A stretch of DNA of 32,187 nucleotides from positions 1-32,187 of the forward strand of contig CALRHQ010000003.1 of NCBI GenBank assembly GCA_943359415.1, written 5' to 3'. Every line of letters begins with the position of its first letter. The first letter of the stretch is position 1. Under the pieces are notes generated by a model that was not told the DNA's origin, searched no databases, and was given only the letters and a program-made list of their open reading frames with translations. Positions 1 to 6,945 of the stretch are shown piece after piece. This stretch comes from Candidatus Peribacteria bacterium (GTDB lineage Bacteria; Patescibacteriota; Gracilibacteria; UBA1369; LOWO2-01-FULL-3). A program made the position numbers and the translations under genes.

Positions 1-931
1 CAGCGATAACTATTACGTTTGTGCCTGTTTCAAATCCATCCATTTCTGTAAGAATTTGGTTTAATGTCTGTTCTCTTTCATCGTGTCCTCCTCCCATTCC
101 TGCGCCTCTATGTCGGCCTACAGCGTCGATTTCATCTATAAAGATGATACATGGTGCGTTGCGTTTTGCTTTTGTGAAAAGATCTCGTACGCGTGATGCT
201 CCAACTCCCACAAACATTTCAACAAATTCAGAACCTGAAATATTGAAAAATGGAACGTCAGCTTCTCCGGCTACAGCTCTTGCAAGGAGTGTTTTTCCTG
301 TTCCAGGAGATCCTATTAACATAACTCCTTTTGGAATTTTTGCGCCCATTGCTCTGTATTTTTGTGGATGTTTCAAGAAATCTACGACCTCAACAAGTTC
401 AGCTTTTGCTTCATCTGCTCCGGCTACATCTTCAAATGTTGTTTTTTGTTTTTCTTTGTCAAAAAGTTTTGCTTTTGATTTTCCAAATGACATTGCTTGG
501 TTGTTGCTTGATTGTGCTGAACGCATCATGAAGCCAAAAAATGCAACAATCAATAAAAATGGAATAATGCTTATTAGGATGTTTGACCAAAATCCTGAAG
601 ATGCATTGTCTTCGACATAGATTGGAAGTTTTGAAATTATGTCGTTTGGAACTCCGGCTTGCCCTAGCAATTCATATAGATTTGTACCAGCTTCTTTATT
701 TGTGAATTGTTTTGCTCCATCGACAAGTTCTAAATTTATTTTATTGTCTGAAACTGTAATTTTGCTTATTAGTCCTGATTTTGCTTCGTCTACAAATGTG
801 TTTAGTGTAATTTCTTTTTCATTCGGTGTTCTTGTATCGAAAATCATTAGTCCTGCTGATATCAAAAGAGCGGCTACAACTAAATATAAAATCGTATTCC
901 TTGGTCTGTTTGGAGAGGAGATGTTTGGCAT
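1..931 (-). CDS. ftsH: ATP-dependent zinc metalloprotease FtsH, N-terminal part (cut by window edge)
   Basis: Membrane-anchored AAA+ protease that extracts and degrades membrane and regulatory proteins. I translated 310 residues from the ATG at 931 to the window edge. The order is cytoplasmic N-tail, membrane helix at about 13-31, a short extracytoplasmic domain, a second helix at about 116-136, then the AAA module. Visible motifs are Walker A GSPGTGKT (about 207-214), Walker B IIFIDE (about 262-267), and the following VGRHRGAGMGGGHDEREQT stretch typical of FtsH. The second region of homology and the HEXXH protease site lie outside the window. It follows tilS by 36 bases on the same strand, a pairing seen in many bacteria. 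No Shine-Dalgarno is present; the leader is A/T only. Identification is certain; completeness cannot be judged. Confidence 0.97.
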   Translation of the reverse strand, partial: MPNISSPNRPRNTILYLVVAALLISAGLMIFDTRTPNEKEITLNTFVDEAKSGLISKITVSDNKINLELVDGAKQFTNKEAGTNLYELLGQAGVPNDIISKLPIYVEDNASSGFWSNILISIIPFLLIVAFFGFMMRSAQSSNNQAMSFGKSKAKLFDKEKQKTTFEDVAGADEAKAELVEVVDFLKHPQKYRAMGAKIPKGVMLIGSPGTGKTLLARAVAGEADVPFFNISGSEFVEMFVGVGASRVRDLFTKAKRNAPCIIFIDEIDAVGRHRGAGMGGGHDEREQTLNQILTEMDGFETGTNVIVIA

Positions 932-967
932 ATTTATTTTTAATATTTTTAATGTTTTTTGACTTCT

Positions 968-2005
968 CTAATATTGGACTTTTTTGCGTTTTTTTTCAAT
1001 CGAAACTTTGATCTTGTTTTTGTTTACCGAGAAAGTGATAGGTCCTATTTTTTTGCTTTTGTTTCCTATGTTTTTTTCGAGGACTTTTAGGATTTCATCT
1101 ATTTGTGCGTTTCCGAAATCTTTTAGTGTCTTTGCGTTTACTTTGTATAATTCGCGAATTATGGCTTTTTTAAGAGCTTTATTTGTTTCACGAAAATCTT
1201 TTGCGACGAGTGTGTTTTTTTCTTTTAGAAATTTTTCAGATTTTTTTATGAATTTTTTTGCCTCATGGTCAAGGAATTCCAAAGTCTCTTCGATATTTTT
1301 TACGTTTTTTGAGACTGTTTCAAGAATGTTTTTATTGATCTTTTTAAATTGTGGAACGATTTTACTTCTGATTAAATTTCTGTTGAATTTTTCATCTAAG
1401 TTGCTTAAATCTTTTACAAATTCAATTTTTTTGTGCAAAAGATAATCTTCTATTTTATCTTTTGGGATCTGTAAGAGTGGTTTGATGAAGGAAAGATTTA
1501 TGTTGGAAATTTTGTGTTCTATTTTTTCTTCCATGCCAAGAAGTCCCTTAAGGCCTGCACCGCGAGCGATGTTTAAAAGAATTGTTTCGAGATTGTCGTC
1601 TGCGTGATGCGCTGTTAGAACAATATTTGTTTTTAGTTCTTTAGCGAGTTTTGCGAAAAATTCATGGCGAACCTGCCTACCCGTTTCTTCAAGTCCACGA
1701 CCCAGTTTTTTGCTTACTTTGGTGATATCTTTTTTTAAAATTCTTATTTCTATTTTGTATTTTTTTGCCAAATCTTTTACGAATTTTTCATCTTTTTCGC
1801 TATCGATTTCTCGAAGCATATGATTTACGTGTGCGGCAATGATTTTGATCTTTATTTTTTCTGCGAATTTTTTTAGCATTTCAAAAAGGAATACGGAATC
1901 GGGGCCTCCTGAAAGTCCTAAAATGACTTTTTCGCCTTTTTTGATGTTTTTAGAGAGAGATTCAAAGATGCTTTTCTCCAGCTTTTTGGCCTCTTGAATG
2001 TTCAT
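968..2005 (-). CDS. tilS: tRNA(Ile)-lysidine synthase TilS
   Basis: ATP-dependent enzyme that modifies the wobble C34 of tRNA-Ile(CAU) to lysidine so that it reads AUA. The 345-residue protein has the N-type pyrophosphatase P-loop SGGPDS (residues 32-37) and the family's LTAHHADDNLETILLNIARG stretch. The C-terminal half is helical and lysine-rich, without a clear extra tRNA-binding domain, so it is a short TilS form. AUA is a common Ile codon in this AT-rich DNA, in keeping with an essential role. The first 44 bases overlap the end of the upstream RNHCP gene; ftsH follows 36 bases downstream, so the three are probably co-transcribed. No Shine-Dalgarno precedes the ATG; the upstream sequence is A-rich. 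Confidence 0.96.
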   Translation of the reverse strand: MNIQEAKKLEKSIFESLSKNIKKGEKVILGLSGGPDSVFLFEMLKKFAEKIKIKIIAAHVNHMLREIDSEKDEKFVKDLAKKYKIEIRILKKDITKVSKKLGRGLEETGRQVRHEFFAKLAKELKTNIVLTAHHADDNLETILLNIARGAGLKGLLGMEEKIEHKISNINLSFIKPLLQIPKDKIEDYLLHKKIEFVKDLSNLDEKFNRNLIRSKIVPQFKKINKNILETVSKNVKNIEETLEFLDHEAKKFIKKSEKFLKEKNTLVAKDFRETNKALKKAIIRELYKVNAKTLKDFGNAQIDEILKVLEKNIGNKSKKIGPITFSVNKNKIKVSIEKKRKKVQY

Positions 2006-2324
2006 AAGTTTTTTTGTTTTGTTCGAAAATCATAGATGATAAAAGATCGAGATTGTCTTCTTCTGCCGCTTTGTTTCTTTTTATTTCTCCGCACGTTTCG
2101 CATTTGTGGGTAATCATCCAGCCTTTTTTCTTATCCAGCTCAACAAAAACAGGTGGCATCATTCCTAGACATAGAGACATTCTGTCTCCAGGGTATTTCA
2201 AATCTACGTGTTTTGAATATAGACATTTTTTGCAATGATTTCTGCATGTTTTTATTGCTTTTGGATTTACTTCGTCGCATTTCTCACATGTAAATCCTTC
2301 GTTTATGACTGTAAATTTTTTCAT
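1962..2324 (-). CDS. RNHCP-domain zinc-binding protein
   Basis: Protein of 120 residues matching the RNHCP family, small putative zinc-ribbon proteins of unknown function. Visible features: CEKCDE near the N-terminus, CRNHCKKCLYSKHVD (the family usually has P where this has K), PGDRMSLCLGMMPP, then HKCETCGEIKRNKAAEEDN. These give paired CxxC and CxxxC/CxxC motifs that could bind two zinc ions. It is the first gene of the tilS-ftsH unit and overlaps tilS by 44 bases. Its ATG lies exactly six bases after a TATAAT box, so the mRNA is probably leaderless. Family assignment is by recalled motif; the molecular role is unknown, and the link to tRNA modification is only positional. Confidence 0.88.
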   Translation of the reverse strand: MKKFTVINEGFTCEKCDEVNPKAIKTCRNHCKKCLYSKHVDLKYPGDRMSLCLGMMPPVFVELDKKKGWMITHKCETCGEIKRNKAAEEDNLDLLSSMIFEQNKKTYEHSRGQKAGEKHL

Positions 2325-2330
2325 GGGTGG

Positions 2331-2339
2331 ATTATATCA
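2331..2339 (-). promoter_or_regulatory. Extended -10 promoter for RNHCP-tilS-ftsH
   Basis: On the minus strand this reads TGATATAAT: a perfect TATAAT at 2331-2336 with the TGn extension. Six bases separate it from the ATG at 2324, so transcription would begin at or within a base of the start codon. No good -35 box is seen. Confidence 0.6.
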
Positions 2340-2360
2340 TGAAATTTTGTCTCTAGGCTA

Positions 2361-2389
2361 TTGTTTTTTGGCTTCAAATGTGGTAGAAT
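2361..2389 (+). promoter_or_regulatory. Promoter of the type IV pilus operon
   Basis: TTGTTT at 2361-2366, a 17-base spacer, and TAGAAT at 2384-2389 preceded by TGTGG (extended -10 character). It leaves an A-rich leader of about 25 bases before the ATG at 2422. It is divergent from the RNHCP promoter, and both fit in a 97-base intergenic region. Confidence 0.5.
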
Positions 2390-2421
2390 TATATGAAAGT
2401 AAATATTAAAACAAAAACAAA

Positions 2422-3036
2422 ATGAAAAGGTTCTCTACGTTAATGATGTTAGGAATAATAGCTGTTGTTGCTTTTGGTGGATACAATGTGTATTTGTCGT
2501 GGCAAAAATCTGCGCTTTCAGATGAAGTTCTTCAGGCTGACGTGCTTCTTTCTGATTATGGAAAACAGGTTTTACAGTATGAAAACAAGCAAGTCTTGGA
2601 ATCTATAAATGCAAAAAAGACTATCAATGAGCTGAAAAATGAAGGAATTATAGAATGGTCCAGTGTTATCAAAAAAATCAGAATGACGATTCCTAAGGTT
2701 GATGGAATCCCTGTAATCACGGTTCTTTCGTATTCCGGATCGTCAAATGATGAAATCTCAATGAATGTGAAAACAACTGAAACTTCTGAAAATCCATATT
2801 TTGATGTTGCGGATGTTATAAAAGCTTTTAATTCGAGTAAATATTTTACTGAAGCTTTTGTTCCCTCAATTTCAAATGGAGTTGATGAGAAAGGTAATCA
2901 AATTTTGACTTTTCTTTTGAGTATGAAATATCTTTCAAATAGTGCTGATGTGTCTCTTAGTGATGCCGATTTTGGAAGTGTTGATGTGCCTTCTTCAAGC
3001 GCTACAACTGATAATGTAAATAAAGTTTCAAGATAA
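2422..3036 (+). CDS. PilN-like type IV pilus inner-membrane protein
   Basis: Bitopic protein of 204 residues with a single N-terminal membrane helix (about 6-25), a short helical segment, then an extracytoplasmic alpha/beta domain. This is the architecture of PilN/fimbrial assembly proteins, which join PilM and PilO to form the alignment platform linking the pilus motor to the envelope. The assignment rests on topology and position: a PilO-like gene follows immediately, then PilC. No PilM is present in the window. The C-terminal 25 residues are Ser/Asp-rich and probably unstructured. The start is supported by an A-rich leader (AAAACAAAAACAAAATG) and an upstream promoter. Sequence similarity alone would not prove PilN. 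Confidence 0.65.
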   Translation: MKRFSTLMMLGIIAVVAFGGYNVYLSWQKSALSDEVLQADVLLSDYGKQVLQYENKQVLESINAKKTINELKNEGIIEWSSVIKKIRMTIPKVDGIPVITVLSYSGSSNDEISMNVKTTETSENPYFDVADVIKAFNSSKYFTEAFVPSISNGVDEKGNQILTFLLSMKYLSNSADVSLSDADFGSVDVPSSSATTDNVNKVSR

Positions 3037-3070
3037 ATTTAAAAAAAATTACTAAAATAAAAACAAAAAT

Positions 3071-3655
3071 ATGTTAGAACAAAATGTACAAGATCAGCAG
3101 ATATATGTTGAAGGGAATAGCAATAAAGGCTCTATTGTCGGTATTTTTCTGATCATTCTTGTTGTGTTTGGATATGTATTTTATACAAAAGGACTATCTT
3201 CCGAGGTAAGCCAAATGAATGCAGATATTACAAGTAAAAATTTGCAGATTGAGGAAAGCAAAGCCAAAGTTGTAGAGATGACAAAGGCGGAAAAAGAACT
3301 TGATTTGTCCAGTGAGGTGAAGAAAACAGAGCTTCTTAAGTCTGTTCCGAAAGATGTAGCTCAAGATCAGATTATTAGAGATATTATCGATACTTCTAAA
3401 ATTCATGATATTAAATTGAATTCTATAGGTTTTGGAAAAGGGGCTTCAAGTAAAGAAGGAGTTGGTTCGCTTCGAATCAATGCAAGTTTTGAAGGAAGTT
3501 ATAATGATCTTGTCTCATTTCTTGAAAGTCTTGAGCAAAATGCGAGAGTTCTTATCGTTGATAGTATAAGCGTTCAGCTTGGAAAAACTGATTTGCTAGA
3601 TTCTACGAGAGCAACTTTTTCTCTTTCAATGCAGGCTTTTTATCTTAAAAAATAA
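3071..3655 (+). CDS. PilO-like type IV pilus assembly protein
   Basis: Protein of 194 residues with a polar N-terminus of about 20 residues, one membrane helix (about 21-38), a coiled-coil-prone segment (about 43-80, rich in K/E with heptad spacing), and a C-terminal ferredoxin-like domain (about 95-194). This is the classic PilO layout. PilO pairs with PilN to build the periplasmic alignment ring of the type IV pilus machine. Gene order PilN-like, PilO-like, PilC supports the call. The ATG has an A-rich leader (AAAATAAAAACAAAAAT) and no Shine-Dalgarno. A general secretion GspL/GspM-type protein would look similar; the neighbouring prepilins make a pilus or pseudopilus role secure either way. 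Confidence 0.68.
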   Translation: MLEQNVQDQQIYVEGNSNKGSIVGIFLIILVVFGYVFYTKGLSSEVSQMNADITSKNLQIEESKAKVVEMTKAEKELDLSSEVKKTELLKSVPKDVAQDQIIRDIIDTSKIHDIKLNSIGFGKGASSKEGVGSLRINASFEGSYNDLVSFLESLEQNARVLIVDSISVQLGKTDLLDSTRATFSLSMQAFYLKK

Positions 3656-3674
3656 TTATTGAACTTTTGAATTT

Positions 3675-4922
3675 ATGGAAAATAATGTAAAAAATCAGTC
3701 GGTTAGCGATACTGACTTTGTTGTGGCTGGGGCTTCGGAAAGCGGATATGAAGTTTTGAATAAAGTTAAAAATTCAAAAGAAATTATTGCTGATAATGTA
3801 ATTTATGGAGTTTATAATAATGAAAATGCAGGACTTTTTGTGAAGTTGAATGATTTTTTCATAGATCGTTCAAGTGTTGGACTTAAAGATAAATCTTATT
3901 TTTTCCATATGCTCGCAGTGATGGTGGATGCTGGAATTCCAGTTGTGGCTGCGACTAAATCTCTTGCTGCAAGAACTGAAAATCCAAGACTTGGTCGTAT
4001 TTTGAATACGTTGGCTCATAGTTGTGAGCATGGTTCTACTTTGGCCGATAGTATGAGTAGATTTGAAACGATTTTTGAAGAATCCGAGATTGGGATTGTG
4101 CGTGCCGGAGAGGAAACAGGAAAACTTAATACAATGCTTTTCAAACTTTCCGCTCAGCTTGATAAAAATCATGATTTATATTTAAAGCTTTGGGGCGCAG
4201 CGGTTTATCCGATTGCTGTTTTGTGTGTACTTGTATTGGTTTCGATTGGTATGCTTGTTTGGGTTTTCCCAAGCTTGATGAGTTTGCTTACACAAGGTGG
4301 AGTTACTGAAGCGAATCTTCCTTTGGCTACAAAAGTTTTGCTAAATTTACAGAGAGCTGTTACAGGTTATTGGTGGGCAATTTTGGCTGGAGTCCTTGTT
4401 TTTTATGGGACTTTCAATGTTTATGTTGGAAGTGATTATGGGGCTTATAGATGGGATTATTTTAAACTTAAATTTCCTATCGTCGGAGGACTTTTACGAA
4501 AACTTTATGTTTTGCAGTTTGTTAGTTTGGTAGGTCTTCTTATTGAGGCTGGACTTCCTGTTATCAGAGCGATTTCTATCACAGGAGGTGCTATTTCAAA
4601 TAAACTTTATAAACTGAAAACTCAGGAAGTTATGAGTGCCGTGCGTGATGGTAGAAAAATTTCTGAAAGCTTGATGGACAGTAATTTTCTTTTCCCTGCT
4701 GAAGTTGTACAAATGTTGAATGTAGGTGAATCTTCTGCCAGTCTTGGAAAAATTTCCGAGAAAATTGCAGATCAATATCAAAGAGAAATTGATAATGGAC
4801 TTAAAAAGATTTCATCTGTTTTTGAACCTGTAATGATTTTGTTTGTCGGTCTTTTTGTAGCGCTTTTGGCGCTTGCGATCATGGCCCCTATCTTTAATCT
4901 TAGCAATGTTGTTGGAAGTTAA
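3675..4922 (+). CDS. pilC: Type IV pilus platform protein PilC (GspF family)
   Basis: Polytopic inner-membrane platform protein of 415 residues that couples the cytoplasmic PilB/PilT motors to pilin insertion or removal. It has the two tandem T2SSF domains. The first begins near residue 75 (KDKSYFFHMLAVMVDAGIPV) and ends in a hydrophobic segment (about 172-205). A central helix lies at about 233-255. The second domain begins near YVLQFVSLVGLLIEAGLPV and ends with a C-terminal helix (FVGLFVALLALAIMAPIF). The N-terminal 60 residues are extra, as often seen in PilC. The last 17 bases overlap the first prepilin gene. The ATG at 3675 has no Shine-Dalgarno. Identification is firm. Confidence 0.93.
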   Translation: MENNVKNQSVSDTDFVVAGASESGYEVLNKVKNSKEIIADNVIYGVYNNENAGLFVKLNDFFIDRSSVGLKDKSYFFHMLAVMVDAGIPVVAATKSLAARTENPRLGRILNTLAHSCEHGSTLADSMSRFETIFEESEIGIVRAGEETGKLNTMLFKLSAQLDKNHDLYLKLWGAAVYPIAVLCVLVLVSIGMLVWVFPSLMSLLTQGGVTEANLPLATKVLLNLQRAVTGYWWAILAGVLVFYGTFNVYVGSDYGAYRWDYFKLKFPIVGGLLRKLYVLQFVSLVGLLIEAGLPVIRAISITGGAISNKLYKLKTQEVMSAVRDGRKISESLMDSNFLFPAEVVQMLNVGESSASLGKISEKIADQYQREIDNGLKKISSVFEPVMILFVGLFVALLALAIMAPIFNLSNVVGS

Positions 4923-5670
4923 AAAACAATCAGGATTTTCTCGAAGTGGATTTACGCTAGTAGAAATTATAGTCGTTATGGGGCTTGTTGCCGCATTGGC
5001 TGTTTTATCTGTAGGTGGATATTTGCAATATAGAAAAAGCACTATTCTTAATCTGTCTGCTGATAGCATCATTGCACAAATTTATTCTCAAAGAGATAAG
5101 GCGATGTTAGGTTCTTATAAAGGTCAAAGGGCTGAGGAAATAAGGACTGAGTTGGATAAGGTTTCTGGAAATTCCGGTGTTGAAACGGTTTTGAAAAAAG
5201 ATGTTTTTGATTCGAAATGTTTTATAGTTTTATTTGAAAAAAGTGTTGATGGTGAATTTTTAGCTTATATGTCCCAAAAAAATTTTAGTGGTAAGAAAAT
5301 TTTTGTAGGTGATTCTTGGGAATACAAAGGGTGTAAAGATGTTACCAATGGTACTGTAATTCAAAAGAATTTATTTGAGTTGGATGCTCTTATCAAAATT
5401 GATAATGTTTCGATCGGAAATTTTTCGGAAGGTGGAGTGAAAACGCAAGTTTCTCAGTCTCTTGAGGTTAAATTTTTGCCACCAGATGGAAAAATTCAAG
5501 TTTTAGTGGATGGACAGGTGAAAAATGCCGATATAACTCAGGCCGGTGCGCAAGGTCCTTTGCCTATTTTTGGTATGAAAATTGATATAAGTTATGGTGA
5601 TAATAATCCTGAGTATCAAAAAAGTGTTTTCTTTGATTTTGTTTCCGGAGTTGGAACTATTTCTAAATAA
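4906..5670 (+). CDS. Type IV prepilin-like protein (N-methylated)
   Basis: Protein of 254 residues with a class III signal: a basic leader ending in Gly15, then FTLVE with the conserved Glu at +5 (E20), then a hydrophobic helix (about 21-40). It should be cleaved after Gly15 by a PilD-type peptidase not seen in this window. After the helix comes a large domain, larger than a typical minor pilin, with two Cys residues (in DSKCF and YKGCKD) that could form a disulfide. I chose the ATG at 4906, which overlaps the end of pilC by 17 bases, over the ATG at 4873; the latter would add an atypical hydrophobic extension to the leader. Whether it is the major pilin or a minor one cannot be told from sequence. 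Confidence 0.85.
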   Translation: MLLEVKKQSGFSRSGFTLVEIIVVMGLVAALAVLSVGGYLQYRKSTILNLSADSIIAQIYSQRDKAMLGSYKGQRAEEIRTELDKVSGNSGVETVLKKDVFDSKCFIVLFEKSVDGEFLAYMSQKNFSGKKIFVGDSWEYKGCKDVTNGTVIQKNLFELDALIKIDNVSIGNFSEGGVKTQVSQSLEVKFLPPDGKIQVLVDGQVKNADITQAGAQGPLPIFGMKIDISYGDNNPEYQKSVFFDFVSGVGTISK

Positions 5671-5674
5671 ATAT

Positions 5675-6304
5675 ATGAAAAGTTTTCTTAAGAAAATCAG
5701 TAAAAAAAGAGGATTTACCCTTACAGAGGTGCTTATCGGGATTTCGATTTTGACTGTTGCTATTGTTTCGGCGACAAATTTGCTTGTCACGATTGTTCAA
5801 TCAAATAAAAATAATGTGAAAACTTTGCAGGCTTATTATTATGCTCAAGAAGGGCTTGAGGCTTTTAGAAATATTCGTGATACGAATTGGTTACATAATC
5901 AAGATTGGCTTGATGGAGATATTAATCAGAAAATTCAGAAAATTTGGGGAAGTGGATTTAAAAAAAATGTTGATCCTTTGAAAGGCAATATGTATGAAAT
6001 TGTTACAAAAAATGTTTTTGATAATTCTCCGATAAATGAATCCAAGGTCGAAGATGGAATAATGAAAACTTATGCTCCATGGGAAGTTATTTCTATAAAT
6101 AGTGAAATTGAAGCACAAGAAAATAAAATAAATGGATTTAAACGTGTTCTTTATGTTTATTCTTACGATTGTGCGAAAGGACAAATCATGGCTGATTGTA
6201 GCGATTACGTGAGAGTCGTTTCGAAAGTTTTCTGGAAAGATGGATCTGAAAAAGAAGTAAATTTAAATGAAATATTCACTAATTGGAAAGGTGGAGCTTT
6301 ATGA
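5675..6304 (+). CDS. Type IV prepilin-like protein (PilV/GspI-like)
   Basis: Protein of 209 residues. The leader KKISKKRG is followed by FTLTEVLIGISILTVAIV: cleavage expected after Gly13, Glu at +5 (E18), then the N-terminal pilin helix. The segment after the helix (YYYAQEGLEAFRNIRDTNW) resembles PilV/GspI-type minor pilins. The ATG at 5675 is chosen because it places the Gly/Glu motif correctly; an in-frame ATG at 5594 would add 27 mostly hydrophobic residues. It starts 4 bases after the previous stop and ends with an ATGA overlap onto the next prepilin, so the genes are translationally coupled. The stop is TGA, showing UGA is not reassigned here. Confidence 0.86.
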   Translation: MKSFLKKISKKRGFTLTEVLIGISILTVAIVSATNLLVTIVQSNKNNVKTLQAYYYAQEGLEAFRNIRDTNWLHNQDWLDGDINQKIQKIWGSGFKKNVDPLKGNMYEIVTKNVFDNSPINESKVEDGIMKTYAPWEVISINSEIEAQENKINGFKRVLYVYSYDCAKGQIMADCSDYVRVVSKVFWKDGSEKEVNLNEIFTNWKGGAL

Positions 6305-6945
6305 TAAAAAATAAATTAAAAAGAGGATTTACCCTTGTAGAAACGCTTATCGCGCTTGGAATATTTGCGATGTTTATGTCGATTTTGATCGGTTCTTATT
6401 CCGGGATTGTAAGATCTCTTAAAGAGGCAAATGATTATCGTATTATGTATTCAGATGCAAGAAGAGTTTTTGATACTGTTGTTGCGGAATTGAGAGAGGG
6501 AATTGTGGATTATGGGAATAATGTTTATGGAGGAGTGTGTAGTAATCCGATATTGTTAAATGGCTCAAAAAATGAAATTTATATGATCTCGAAAGATGGT
6601 GGTTCTGTTACTAAAATTTTTCAAGATGATGTGAAATATGGTGAAACTTCGGGAGTGGAAAAAACTCGCGGTGTTATAAAGGTTTCAAAAAGCATTGGTA
6701 ATGAAATTACTTTGAATTCTCCTGTTGTTAATGTGAAAGAATTTCAAGTTTTTGCTTATCCTCATCTTGATCCTTATGACCTCCAAAATGTATTTAAAGA
6801 TGCTTATCAGTTTCAGCCTTTTGTCCTTGTGAAAGCTGTTTTTGAAAAAGAAAAATTCAATGGAGAATTGTTCAGTGTTTCTTTTGAAACGGCTATTTCT
6901 TCAAGAATTTATAATCAAGTTTTAGTTAAAAAATGCGCAAATTAA
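6301..6945 (+). CDS. Type IV prepilin-like protein (PilW/GspJ-like)
   Basis: Protein of 214 residues beginning with a short basic leader ending in Gly9 and then FTLVETLIALGIFAMF, with Glu14 at +5 of the mature protein. The residues after the helix (YSDARRVFDTVVAELREG) are reminiscent of PilW/GspJ minor pilins. The ATG at 6301 forms an ATGA overlap with the upstream stop; the alternative ATG at 6283 would lengthen the leader without need. The stop overlaps the next gene by 13 bases. The order I-like, J-like, K/X-like matches minor pseudopilin clusters, whose products form the initiating tip complex. Function as a tip minor pilin is inference. Confidence 0.85.
   Translation: MIKNKLKRGFTLVETLIALGIFAMFMSILIGSYSGIVRSLKEANDYRIMYSDARRVFDTVVAELREGIVDYGNNVYGGVCSNPILLNGSKNEIYMISKDGGSVTKIFQDDVKYGETSGVEKTRGVIKVSKSIGNEITLNSPVVNVKEFQVFAYPHLDPYDLQNVFKDAYQFQPFVLVKAVFEKEKFNGELFSVSFETAISSRIYNQVLVKKCAN

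Noticed and set aside
21..962. Plus-strand ORFs of up to 199 residues at the start of the window
   Set aside because: They are antisense to ftsH, whose motifs are unmistakable on the minus strand; the plus-strand translations have no family features.
6301..6304. UGA recoding to glycine as in Gracilibacteria/Absconditabacteria
   Set aside because: UGA ends genes cleanly in ATGA overlaps here and at 30087-30090, and Gly is encoded by GGN in all motifs read.
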